From Flammula alnicola (lineage: Eukaryota; Basidiomycota; Agaricomycetes; Agaricales; Strophariaceae): 64,000 nt of DNA. This document shows, piece by piece, positions 55,559 to 64,000 of the stretch. The notes under the pieces are model-generated. The model was not told where the DNA came from. It did not search any database and was given only the letters and a program-made list of their open reading frames with translations. The stretch spans positions 430,005 through 494,004 of the forward strand of contig JADNRV010000017.1 of the NCBI GenBank assembly GCA_015499995.1. The letters run 5' to 3'. Numbering within the stretch: position 1 is the first letter of the stretch; the number at the start of each line of letters is the position of its first letter. The position numbers were made by a program, and so were the translations under genes.

Positions 55559-56965
55559 TTAAAAATCTGTCGTTGCCAAACGACCAAATAGGTCATTCTG
55601 TTCTTCTTCTTCCATGTCTTCGATCAAGGCTCGGATGTGGGCATGTGCATCTTTGGCATTGTACTTCTTCTTGGTTTGTGGTTCGTATTTCTTGGCTGGT
55701 TGTTTGCCCTTCTTCTTTGGGCAGTCAGCTGCTTGGTGTCCCTGCTCTTTGCAGAAGAAGCAAGCGCCCTTCCGCATAAGTTCAGTTTGTTCTTCTATGC
55801 TCATGGCGTCAATGTCCATGGCATTTGGATCACGAGGTGTTGGTCTGGTGAAGTTCCAGGTTCTCTTTTCGGTTTGTCTGACTGGGACAGGGATCTTTCC
55901 AGATTGTCGCTCCTGCATCCTTTTCCTTACGCTCCATCTGGTAGCGTAGTTTTTGGCAACTTCATACCATTTTTCGAGGCTGTCGGGGAGTGTCTCGACC
56001 TTGTCATAGATGTCCCTTCTAAGTCCAGGATTGATTGACCTTGCAAAGAGGTCTGTTAAGGCGAATTGTTCCTTCATCCCTGTCTTGATCACGAGTAGTT
56101 TGAATGCCGAGATGTGTTCATCGATGGATTTATTCCCTTGTCTAATTGAGTGGAGTTGTTCAAAGGCGTCGCCTTTTTCATCTGAGATTTCAAAATCTTT
56201 AAAGATTTTTTTTATGAAATCGTCCCAGGTTCCTAGGTTCATAAGCTTCGTGGTTTCATCGACGTGAGAGTCGAGGAATTCTTCTCTCCAGGTGGCGGCT
56301 GCCTTATCTGCCATAAACGACAGGGCGAACCCTATCATCTTTTCGTCTGTGTCAAAGACCTTCTTGTTGATGTTCAGGTAAAGCAACACTGCTTTCATCC
56401 ATGATGCGAACTTGGCATTTTCTCCATCAAAGACCTTGGGTCGGTTTAGATTTAATTCTTTTGGAGATGGAGAGGAGGTGTTCTCCATGTTTTCATCCAT
56501 GTTTTCTAAAGCGGTGTTGATTTCCCTAGTAAGGGTTTCTTCTCGGGTTTCGGATGGAATGTTGGTCGATCGGTTTTCCGAAACGTGTTCGGAGTTAGGT
56601 GTGTCGAGTGTTGGTTCTTTGATTGATCCGGTCTCAGGATCAAATGTGTCAGGTACAGGTTCTGGTGTCAGATCGAGTGGCGGTGCTTCGAATGTTTGGA
56701 AAGACGGGATGTTTCCTCTTCTGGTTTCTTCTGAGAAGATACTAACAGATAGTAGTTCCTCTGGATCAGGTTCTTCGGTGGTTTCGTAGAATTCTTCATT
56801 CGATGATATTGATGTTCTTCTTTCTGTTCTTCCTACTCTGGTGTATTGCCTAGTAGTAGTTTCTGGGTGTTGGGTGGTAGTATCCTCAACAGGTTCGGGT
56901 TCTGGACTGGAGCTGGGTGCTCGGATTGTCCCTCGGGGTGGCGTGGTGTCAAGTTGGGGTGGCCG
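55559..56965 (-). CDS. Chromovirus gag
   Basis: The conserved part reads from an ATG at 56500 (MDENMENTSSPSPKELNLNRPKVFDG) through a capsid region (FASWMKAVLLYLNINKKVF, ATWREEFLD, FDVR-like IKKIFKDFEIS) to a CCHC knuckle (CFFCKEQGHQAADC), ending TAA at 55559-55561. The frame is open about 150 further codons upstream, to a TAG at 56966-56968, with Ser/Thr/Glu/Pro-rich sequence and no ATG. Only about 40 bases separate this from the LTR, so the true start is probably in the extension. Confidence 0.85.
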   Translation of the reverse strand, partial: RPPQLDTTPPRGTIRAPSSSPEPEPVEDTTTQHPETTTRQYTRVGRTERRTSISSNEEFYETTEEPDPEELLSVSIFSEETRRGNIPSFQTFEAPPLDLTPEPVPDTFDPETGSIKEPTLDTPNSEHVSENRSTNIPSETREETLTREINTALENMDENMENTSSPSPKELNLNRPKVFDGENAKFASWMKAVLLYLNINKKVFDTDEKMIGFALSFMADKAAATWREEFLDSHVDETTKLMNLGTWDDFIKKIFKDFEISDEKGDAFEQLHSIRQGNKSIDEHISAFKLLVIKTGMKEQFALTDLFARSINPGLRRDIYDKVETLPDSLEKWYEVAKNYATRWSVRKRMQERQSGKIPVPVRQTEKRTWNFTRPTPRDPNAMDIDAMSIEEQTELMRKGACFFCKEQGHQAADCPKKKGKQPAKKYEPQTKKKYNAKDAHAHIRALIEDMEEEEQNDLFGRLATTDF

Positions 56966-56995
56966 CTATGCTAGGTAGCAAGCGGGATAAAGAGG

Positions 56996-57007
56996 TAGCT
57001 AGATCTT
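56996..57007 (-). other. Self-primer binding site of the chromovirus
   Basis: In sense, AAGATCTAGCTA directly follows the 5' LTR instead of a TGG-type tRNA site. It is the exact reverse complement of TAGCTAGATCTT inside the LTR (57168-57179), which lies about 30 bases after a TATA-like ATAAATA and so would be at the 5' end of the transcript. This is the Tf1/sushi self-priming arrangement. Confidence 0.65.
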
Positions 57008-57008
57008 T

Positions 57009-57461
57009 TGTTATGACTTGACAAGCAATAAGATATCCAGCAGGATAAATAATGCCTAAGTTGTATTTCAAGACTGAGGTCGAGGTTCGAAGTCACTCAA
57101 GTGTTCGCAAACACTTAGAGGATTCAAGAGGAATCAATGTGTGCTAGAAACTCAAGGTATGATTCTCAAGATCTAGCTAAGGAATACATAGTATGCTACT
57201 CTAGTATTTATCCTAAGTAGCTGGTCCAGAGTAATAGATAAAACACGTCTCAGACGTGCTATGATACATGCAAGATATCCATCGTAGAATCGATGGATGT
57301 GAAACAGATATGAATGAAACAGATAAAAGAGATGAGGCATGGAGGAGAGCTATGCGGCAAGTGATGGGATCGGAAGTGGATGGAAGGTGCATAGCAAGTG
57401 TAAGTAAAGAAAAAGTACATGCGTACGAGCGTGCGTGCGCGCACCAAGTGCGATCATAACA
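57009..57461 (-). repeat. Chromovirus 5' LTR
   Basis: 453 bp; upstream LTR for the minus-strand element. Carries the TATA-like motif (57205-57211) and the self-primer sequence (57168-57179). Confidence 0.9.
57205..57211 (-). promoter_or_regulatory. TATA-like box in chromovirus LTR
   Basis: ATAAATA in sense, about 30 bases upstream of the predicted self-primer, the position expected for the start of the R region. Confidence 0.45.
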
Positions 57462-57466
57462 GCCAG

Positions 57467-57645
57467 GGCCGTCCTACCAGCCGAGACCTACAACGGTCTA
57501 TCAGCAGCAGCGACGAGACGAAGTGGATGAGTATAGAGAAACCTATGAGGAGATGCTAGCAGCAGAGAAGCAGGGTACAATCCTGGCATTAACTAGGTCG
57601 GGACAGCCACCTAGGGGAGAAGTAGAAGATCCGGGTTTCGATTGA
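57467..57645 (+). pseudogene. CTAG-rich Ty3 gag, C-terminal piece
   Basis: Continues gag after the chromovirus insertion (GPSYQPRPTTVYQQQRRDEV ... EVEDPGFD), ending at TGA 57643-57645. The protease ORF begins immediately after in another frame. Confidence 0.8.
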
Positions 57646-57650
57646 GTTCA

Positions 57651-58856
57651 ATGAAGGCAAAAGCGGGTACTAGGAGACAGAAAGCGACTGCTCCTAGACT
57701 GACAGCGCCGGAGGACGTAAATAAAAAGAAACGCGTAGAGGAAATAGAGAGTAGTGATGAGGAGGAAGAGGAGCTAGCGCCGCAACAGAGAACAGCGGCC
57801 CCGAAATCGAAGCAGAAACAGGTGGACTTCGAGATCGCCGAGGTTAATCCTGAGACTGTGGCGCAGCCGAAGCTGAAGATGATGCCATACATTGACGTAC
57901 CGCCCCTGTCGACGGTTGTCAAAATGAGACCGAAGCCCAGGGAAGAGCCAATTCCCAATATAGAAAAGAAGGAGCCGGCATATAAACACCGGGTGCCTAT
58001 TGAAGATGAAGTCGATATTGGTGAACTAGTGGAGCAACTAAAGCAGCTGAAAGTGGAAGTCACTCAAGCGCAGCTAATGGGAGTTGCGAACAGCCAGATG
58101 CAGAAGAAATTCGTAAAAGAATTCTCAGCTAGGTGTGTACCAACCAATATTGAGGTGCGCAAGGTGACAATGATTGAAGAAGAAGAAGAAGAGGAAGTGG
58201 TGACCAACTATGAGAAGGAGGAACCATTACCACAATATATGCTAGCGGAAGATTTACCTCCACCTAAGTATCGAGTGCTCGCAATGGATTGTGATGGCTT
58301 ACCCAAGGGAGCCATGGTTATAGAAGATCCCTTCGTACAGTACTTGAACGAGCTAGCTCCGGGAGAAGAACCTAAGAAACTGCTAGTGGCAAAGGAATCA
58401 CACCCGTTAAAGGCAGTACATCCTGTGATCAACGGGGTGGCCACCGAGGAAGCATTATTGGATGGTGGTTCGCAAATCATTTCAATGGGAAAGAATACGG
58501 CTGTCAAACTCAGACTTAATTGGGACCCTGCGATTATTATACATATGCAGAGCGCCAATAAGCAAATTGAGAAGACATTGGGACTAGCTAGGAATGTGCC
58601 ATTTGTGTTTGGAGAAATAACTTTATATTTCCAAGTACATGTAATGGTGAACCCGGCGTACAAGGTGCTACTAGGACGACCGTTTGAATGTCTAACATCT
58701 AGCGAGGTAAAGAATGCCCCAGACGGCACTCAGCTCCTCACTATCACAGACCCAAACACGTCTAGAAAAATTACTATGCCCACGTACGATAGAGGACAAC
58801 CACCGGGCATTCTAAAGAAGCAGCCCGACAGTTCTTTTCAACCCTCGATGAGTTGA
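57651..58856 (+). CDS. CTAG-rich Ty3 protease-containing ORF
   Basis: ATG at 57651 (MKAKAGTRRQKATAPRL), about 400 codons. Basic then acidic N-terminal half (EIESSDEEEEEL), Pro-rich linker, charged helix (VEQLKQLKVEVTQAQLMGV). The aspartic-protease-like domain has ALLDGGSQIISM as the catalytic loop (DGGS instead of DSG/DTG) and later YKVLLGRPF. Overlaps the RT ORF by four bases (ATGA at 58853). Confidence 0.75.
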   Translation: MKAKAGTRRQKATAPRLTAPEDVNKKKRVEEIESSDEEEEELAPQQRTAAPKSKQKQVDFEIAEVNPETVAQPKLKMMPYIDVPPLSTVVKMRPKPREEPIPNIEKKEPAYKHRVPIEDEVDIGELVEQLKQLKVEVTQAQLMGVANSQMQKKFVKEFSARCVPTNIEVRKVTMIEEEEEEEVVTNYEKEEPLPQYMLAEDLPPPKYRVLAMDCDGLPKGAMVIEDPFVQYLNELAPGEEPKKLLVAKESHPLKAVHPVINGVATEEALLDGGSQIISMGKNTAVKLRLNWDPAIIIHMQSANKQIEKTLGLARNVPFVFGEITLYFQVHVMVNPAYKVLLGRPFECLTSSEVKNAPDGTQLLTITDPNTSRKITMPTYDRGQPPGILKKQPDSSFQPSMS

Positions 58857-61467
58857 TGAGTTATCAAGGAGAGGTCGCACTAATGATTGAAAGAGATGAT
58901 CGAGACGGGAGTATCCAAATCATAGGATACACAACCCCTCTCGATAGCAAAAGTTTTAAAAAGAAAGAGCTGAGGAATGCGTACCTAGCTCAAGGAATAT
59001 TGGAGTCGGCAGTAGAGGACAATGACCGGGAGAAAGTGCATAAGTACTTGTATCAGACGGTCTATCAGCAGGGAATGGAACCAAGTATTCCCCAACCTAG
59101 GGGAGTGTTTGGGCAAGAAATATTCCCAATAAACAGAGGGCCAGATGTAAAAGAATATGAACTAGGGGAAGAAACTGAGACGGCTAGTGTGCTAGCAGGA
59201 AAGAAATATAAACCTGTGGCCACTAAAGTGCGACCAGTGTACCAAGAGCTTCCAGATAAATTCCGAATTATACGGGACATCAAGGGAGACCCACTAGCGG
59301 ATATGCCACAGTTGAGTCCCAATCCCCCGGAGTTTACACCCACAGGGAGGTACACCGAGGAGAGGAAAAAGATAATCGACAAGGCGCATGCAGGGGACTT
59401 TCTCTGGCCAGAAGAAAAGAAGCTAGTTCACCAATTAATGATGGAACAAAATGAAGGATTCGCCTGGGATGACATGGAAAAAGGGAGATTCAAATCTGAA
59501 TTCTTCCCGCCAGTAGAGATTCCTACAATAGAGCATAAACCCTGGGTATTGAAGAATATTCCAATACCACCAGGGATGCACAAGGAAGTCTGTGACTTTA
59601 TTTGGACAAAGATTCAAGCCAAGACCTATGAACCATCTAGCTCATCATACAGATCGAGATGGTTCACGGTCATGAAGAAAGATGGTGTAACCTTTAGAAT
59701 TGTACATAGTCTCGAGCCGTTAAACGCCATGACTATCGCGCATTCAGGTTTACCACCAGCGGCCGATGCGCTAGCTGAACATTTTTCAGGACGGTCATGC
59801 GCGGAATCTTGGACTTATATGTTGGATACGATGAGCGGCTCCTAGCTGAATCGTCGAGAGATCTGACAACGTTCCAGACACCCTTTGGAGCCCTTCGTTT
59901 AGTTTCTCTGCCAATGGGATGGACGAACTCTGTGCCAATCTTTCATGAAGATGTCACATATATTTTGAGAGAAGAAATACCGGACTACACCAAACTGTAC
60001 ATAGATGATGTACCGATTCGAGGGCCTAAGACGAGATATGAGCTAGCTAAAGGAGGGTATGAGGTTATCAAAGAAAACGCGGGAATCCGATGCTTCATCT
60101 GGGAACACATGCAGAATGTAAATCGCATTGTCCAGAGGATGAAATATAGCGGAGGAACATTTTCTGGATATAAATCGACCTTATGCGCGGCCGAAATAGT
60201 CGTCGTGGGTCACCTCTGCTCCTATGAGGGACGAAAGCCGTCACCAGACAAACTGCTAGCTATCACGAACTGGGGTCCGTGCAAAACTATCAGCGATGTG
60301 CGCTCATTCATTGGCACCATTGGTTTGTTAAGAATATATATTACAGACTATGCTAGCCGCGCGGAACACATACAAAAGCTGTTGAGAGGAAAAACGCCCT
60401 TTGAATGGGGGCCAAAACAAGAAGAAAGTATGCAGTTGTTGAAAGAAGGAGCAAAAGAAGCCAAATGTATTAAACCACTAGACTACTCTCTACCAGGAGA
60501 CATAGTCCTAGCTGTCAATACATCATGGCGCGCAGTTGGGTTCTATATTTATCAAGAGGACCCGACGGACAAAAAGAAGAAAGCTTATGCCCGGTTCGGA
60601 TCAATTTTATTAATGGATCGAGAACAAAGATTCTCGCAGCCGAAGCGAGAGTTGTTTGGCCTTTTGAGAGGTCTGCACACTTGCTATTATTGGTTGATTG
60701 GTGTAAGAAAGCTAGTTGTCGAAACAGATGCCAAATATCTAAAGGGAATGCTTGACAATCCGGGGCTCGGTCCCAATGCTACTATAAATAGATGGATAGA
60801 TCATATTATGATGTTCCATTTTACCTTGCGGCATGTAGCAGGAAAGACCTTTGGAGCAGATGGATTATCTCGCAGAGAAGGGCAACCAGGAGATGAAGTC
60901 TTTGAGAACCCGGAGGCAGACGAGGATGAACCCTCAGGTCCTCCGGTGTTCATGAAGAAATATGAGTCTGACCCGGATCCCTTGGAATTTGATGAGTTCA
61001 AAGATACCATCGACACTAGAGGAGGATATATATATGAGGTGAAAGAGGAAGAGCCGTATGATAACCTAGCTACGTCACTGGAAAGCTTCCAGATCGAAAT
61101 AGACCGAGCTAGGAGAGAAAATAGAGTCGAAAGAGAGCTAGCTGCGAAATTCATGAGTGAAGATGCCATCCCGGAACCTCAGAAACAATTCCTACAGCAG
61201 TTTATGCTAGGAACTAAGATTCCGGATGGTCAAATCTCAGCAGAGGACGCAGCTAGTGAGGAATATGATGAGAGAAATCGGACGCCAGCTGGAAAAGCTA
61301 TGGACGAGAAATTACCTCTCATCCGTCGCTGGTTAGAAAACCCGATGCGGCGCCCACCAGGCATGACAGAAAAAGAATATTATAGTTTCACTCACACAGC
61401 AAGGAACTTCTTCTTAAATAAGAAGGGCACATGTATCGAAGAGATATTAATCAAGCGCACAAGCTAG
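58853..61467 (+). pseudogene. CTAG-rich Ty3 RT and RNase H, one frame break
   Basis: First frame 58853-59845: linker plus RT fingers (KHVC-like region, RWFTVMKKDGVTFRIVHSLEPLN). At about 59800 the frame shifts by one base within FSGR-(C)GGILDLYVGYDERLL. It continues in a second frame to 61467 with FQTPFGALRLVSLPMGWTNSVPIFHEDV, YIDD (LYIDDVPIRG), RNase H-type blocks (DIVLAVNTSW, FSQPKRELFGLLRGL, ETDAKYLKGM) and a connection region rich in Asp/Glu. A second one-base shift near 61420 leads into integrase. Both shifts look like indels, though the second could be translational. Confidence 0.85.
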
Positions 61468-62807
61468 TTGTGGAAAAGGAACATAGAACTCATATGATGC
61501 ACTCAGCTCATGATAGCTTGGGACATCGAGGTTCTTATGCAACTAGGACCTTGTTAATGGAAAGATTTTGGTGGCCAGAAATTGAACGCGATGTTCACTG
61601 GTACGTCAAGACCTGCCATATGTGTCAGGAGAGACAAAAGACTATGATATTAATTCCTAGGACTGAGACGCATACGCCGTCAATCTTCCAGCAACTACAT
61701 GTGGACACCATGCATATGACGCCAAAGTCGCAGGGTTGTGGACAAATAGTACACGGAAGATGCGCGTTGACTTCTTGGGTAGAAGGGAGACCTTTAAGAG
61801 CAGAAACAGCTAGGAATATCGCACTTTGGTTGTTCGAAGATATTATCTGTAGATGGGGATGTCTTCAAGAGATTATTTCAGATAACGGAGCACCATTTAT
61901 AAAAGCGATCAAATATCTAGAAGAGAAGTATGGTATAAAAGGGATTAGTATCTCTGCCTACAACTCTCGCGCAAATGGAAAAATAGAAAGACCACATTGG
62001 GATATCCGACAGATGCTGTATAAAGCGATGGGAGGATTAACCAACAAGTGGTTTGCATTCTTTCACCATGTACTATGGGCGGATAGGATCACCATCCGAA
62101 AAGGAATGGGATGCTCACCATTCTTCCTAGTGACGGGCGCGCATCTGGTAATACCACTAGATATACAAGAAGCAACATGGCTTGTAGAATTACCCGACAG
62201 GGTTCTCACAACCGAAGAGCTAGTTGGCTATAGGGCGAGAGCTCTGGCCAAACATAAAGTTCATATAGATGAAATGCGCGAGCGTATTTCAAAAATTAAG
62301 CGAGACACGCTAGCTAAGTTCAAGGAAAAGCAGTCCGCAAAAATAAGAGACTTTATCTTCAAACCAGGAGATTTGGTCCTAGTTAGAAACACGCAAGTGG
62401 AGTCCTCTTTGAATCGCAAAATGCAGCCGCGATATCTCGGACCAATGATAGTCATGGCTAGGAACCCAGGAGGTGCCTATATAGTTGCAGAAATGGATGG
62501 CTCGGTTTCACACAATAAAGTGGCGGCCTTTAGAGTCATTCCTTATTTCGCTAGGCGACATATAAAGCTTCCAGACAACCTAGAAGACGTGATTGATCAT
62601 AATCTAGAGACTCTGAGGAAGCTAGCTGAGCGACCAGAGGATGATGATGAAGCATTAGGCCCGGATCTCATATTCAGTGATCCACCAGCTCGGAAAAAAG
62701 TGAGCAGGAGGCAAGAGCCTGAGTACGAGCCCAAGCTAGAGCACGAGCCAGAGGAAGAGCACGAGGAAGAGTTCGAGGATGAAGACTTATGGTGGGATGA
62801 AGAGTAA
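61431..62807 (+). CDS. CTAG-rich Ty3 integrase
   Basis: HHCC finger (HDSLGHRGS...CHMCQ), catalytic Asp in HVDTMHM, Asp in SDNGAPF and Glu in ANGKIERPHWD. The C-terminal DNA-binding part has FKPGDLVLVRNTQ and PRYLGPMIVMARNPGGAYIV. Ends with a long Glu/Asp/Pro tail (EYEPKLEHEPEEEHEEEFEDED) instead of a chromodomain. Open throughout, so the domain itself seems intact. The upstream junction requires a one-base shift. Confidence 0.9.
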   Translation: MYRRDINQAHKLVVEKEHRTHMMHSAHDSLGHRGSYATRTLLMERFWWPEIERDVHWYVKTCHMCQERQKTMILIPRTETHTPSIFQQLHVDTMHMTPKSQGCGQIVHGRCALTSWVEGRPLRAETARNIALWLFEDIICRWGCLQEIISDNGAPFIKAIKYLEEKYGIKGISISAYNSRANGKIERPHWDIRQMLYKAMGGLTNKWFAFFHHVLWADRITIRKGMGCSPFFLVTGAHLVIPLDIQEATWLVELPDRVLTTEELVGYRARALAKHKVHIDEMRERISKIKRDTLAKFKEKQSAKIRDFIFKPGDLVLVRNTQVESSLNRKMQPRYLGPMIVMARNPGGAYIVAEMDGSVSHNKVAAFRVIPYFARRHIKLPDNLEDVIDHNLETLRKLAERPEDDDEALGPDLIFSDPPARKKVSRRQEPEYEPKLEHEPEEEHEEEFEDEDLWWDEE

Positions 62808-62938
62808 AAAAGGCACAAAGAGAGACAATGGTGTATTCAAGTCCGCTCTAGCAAGCTAGGCTACATACAACAAGCGAAACAGAAATCTATAAAGCCACTT
62901 TGAGGCTATGGAACGAGCTAGTTGTAACAACGAAGTAG

Positions 62939-64000
62939 CTAGGCAAGGTCGAGGTTATTCTGCATATGTTTAAGCTCCTTGAGAAGGAGCTCGCAGTGCT
63001 GCAAGTGAAACTCGATGCGGTGCAAACTGACAACGAGCTCGGCTTGGATCTCACCAATGACCTTGCGATGAGCTAGCTCGTCGCCGGACGAAGAAATCTT
63101 GTTGCTGACAAGGGCAGAAGCTTTCGCCAAGACTTCTTGAGAATGCGCGTTGTTGACAGCGAGGTCCGAAGCTGTTGAATGAAAATTTTAGAAAAGTAAT
63201 GTTGATATAAAGACGATGTACCCTCGACAAGAACGGCCGAGTCACCAAAAACATAGCTATCCTCAGTGCGTGCACGCTTAGAGGAGTCGCTATCAGACCG
63301 GGCTGGAGACTTGTCAGAGCTATGAGCCAAGGCCTTGGACGCCTTGAGATATGCGAGACTGTCAACATCCATGTTGGGAACTAGCGCGTATGGGAGACGT
63401 ATCACCTCCGCGCATTTAGCAGAAAACTGGAGAGAGCGTCAGCTAAAAATAGAAAACTAAAAATAGAGGCGTACCTTGGCACTAGGTTTGGCACTAGGAG
63501 GCAAGCGTCTCTTGCAAGAGTTAGGATGCTCACGCTCCTCGGCAACCTTAGAAGGAGATGTGCCCGGGTCGGTAGCAGTGTCCGAGAAAACGATACGGTC
63601 GCCATCAACTTTCATCTGTGTGAAAACACGCAGGAAGTCGTTTAGATCAATAGATGCTAGAAGGTAGATGGGATAAAATAAGCACCAAGTCGTCGTCGTC
63701 ATCGACAATGATATCGGAAGGAGACGCACAAGCACCAGGAGCGGAGGCCGTCTCGAAATCATTGGTCATGCCCTTGCCGCGAGAACCGCGAGTGAAACAC
63801 TTCTGCAGAGAAAATTAAGAAAGTCATCAGCTAGCTGAGGCAAAATAGACAAATAGAAAACGCACGGAAGAGCTAGTGGCAGCAGCGGCCTTGGGACCAG
63901 TCGGGATATCGCCTTTGAGGGCACGCGGCTGAATGCTCAGGTGCAACGCGCAGACTGCAGCGGCCTTCTCGCTCAGCTTGTAGGGTTTGTGAGTATCCTG
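62939..64000 (-). CDS. Antisense spliced gene downstream of pol, unknown function, 5' end beyond window
   Basis: Read leftwards from the window edge: exons 64000-63866, 63802-63686, 63615-63475, 63426-63222 and 63171-62939, separated by introns of 63, 70, 48 and 50 nt, each starting GTGCG/GTGCT/GTACG/GTACA and ending CAG, with agreeing phases. Encodes KPYKLSEKAAAVCALHLS, an acidic run (DIIVDDDDDL), a Lys/Arg/Ser segment (SSKRARTEDS) and a C-terminal helical region (VIGEIQAELVVSLHRIEF, CELLLKELKHMQ). No known domain. CTAG occurs many times in it, as in the Ty3 element, so it is probably part of that element rather than a host neighbour. Confidence 0.75.

Larger units (their letters stand above)
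45758..57461 (-). mobile_element. Chromodomain Ty3 (Tf1/sushi-like chromovirus) element, 11.7 kb including a nested insertion
   Basis: Two 453-bp LTRs (TGTTATGATCG...TCGTAACA in sense), the 5-bp duplication GCCAG (45753-45757; 57462-57466), gag, protease, RT, RNase H, integrase with C-terminal chromodomain, and extra ORFs before the 3' LTR. A Tf1-type self-priming signature replaces a tRNA site. Without the nested 4135-bp TIR element it would be about 7.6 kb. LTRs differ at only a few positions, so insertion was recent, yet pol carries stops. Confidence 0.9.
41208..64000 (+). mobile_element. CTAG-rich Ty3/gypsy retrotransposon, 3' LTR beyond window
   Basis: 5' LTR 41208-42665, primer-binding site, gag (in three pieces), protease, RT/RNase H, integrase to 62807, then an antisense spliced gene. 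Two insertions in gag (44541-45594 and 45758-57461) keep its frame when removed with one TSD each. Two frame breaks lie in pol. The tetramer CTAG is unusually frequent across LTR and coding sequence. The element's right end was not reached. Confidence 0.85.

Noticed and set aside
57611..58729. Long minus-strand frames opposite the Ty3 protease ORF
   Set aside because: Ser/Phe-rich mirror images of the acidic plus-strand protein; no independent support.
61400..61470. Programmed ribosomal frameshift between RNase H and integrase
   Set aside because: No clear slippery heptamer plus structure was seen, and the same pol already has another one-base break near 59800; random indel is simpler, though not excluded.

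Overview
This is eukaryotic, fungal DNA, almost certainly from an Agaricomycete (mushroom-forming basidiomycete). Host genes have 48-65 nt introns with GTRNGT donors, CTRAY branch points and YAG acceptors. Domain content and transposon families (Tnp2/CACTA with introns, TET/JBP-type dioxygenase, double-MYND, DIRS-type tyrosine-recombinase retroelements, chromodomain Ty3 elements) are typical of that class. No tRNA, rRNA or CRISPR array was seen. Everything here was read by eye; no alignment or database search was run.

Layout. 1-16.7 kb is gene-bearing and lightly invaded. On the minus strand lie the 3' part of a Tnp2 (CACTA-type) transposase gene with one frame break, a repeated-domain unknown gene, a small coiled-coil gene, a TET/JBP-like 2-oxoglutarate dioxygenase gene, an F-box/LRR-like gene and a frameshifted fragment resembling the Mediator subunit MED13 C-terminus. 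On the plus strand is a four-exon double-MYND gene (11630-12686). 16.7-29.1 kb is one decayed DIRS-type retrotransposon (gag, RT, RNase H, tyrosine recombinase) interrupted by three later insertions: a Ty1/copia element (16971-22450, TSD CAAGA), a long-TIR DNA element (23364-24256, 8-bp TSD) and a TA-flanked MITE (24754-25460). Removing each with one TSD copy restores the host element's frame. 29-39.5 kb is a graveyard: TIR elements, a truncated hAT transposase, an aldehyde-dehydrogenase fragment, minisatellites and relics of a Ty3 gag and LTR.

39.5-64 kb is dominated by a Ty3/gypsy family strikingly rich in CTAG. A solo LTR (39476-40930) lies head-to-head with the 5' LTR (41208-42665) of a larger copy whose gag and pol run to 62807. 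That copy's gag is split by a hAT-like MITE (44541-45594, TSD CAGAAGAC) and by an 11.7-kb chromodomain Ty3 element on the other strand (45758-57461, TSD GCCAG). The chromodomain element is itself split in its integrase by a 4.1-kb TIR element (48404-52538) that carries GC-rich minisatellites and a run of unrelated perfect palindromes. After the CTAG-rich pol an antisense, intron-containing gene (62939 to beyond the window) lies where the 3' LTR would be expected to follow.

Most interesting observations: the palindrome cluster at 50406-50960, the CTAG enrichment of one Ty3 family, the antisense spliced gene downstream of its pol, a Tf1-type self-priming signature in the chromodomain element, and the TET/JBP-like gene close to a DNA transposase.
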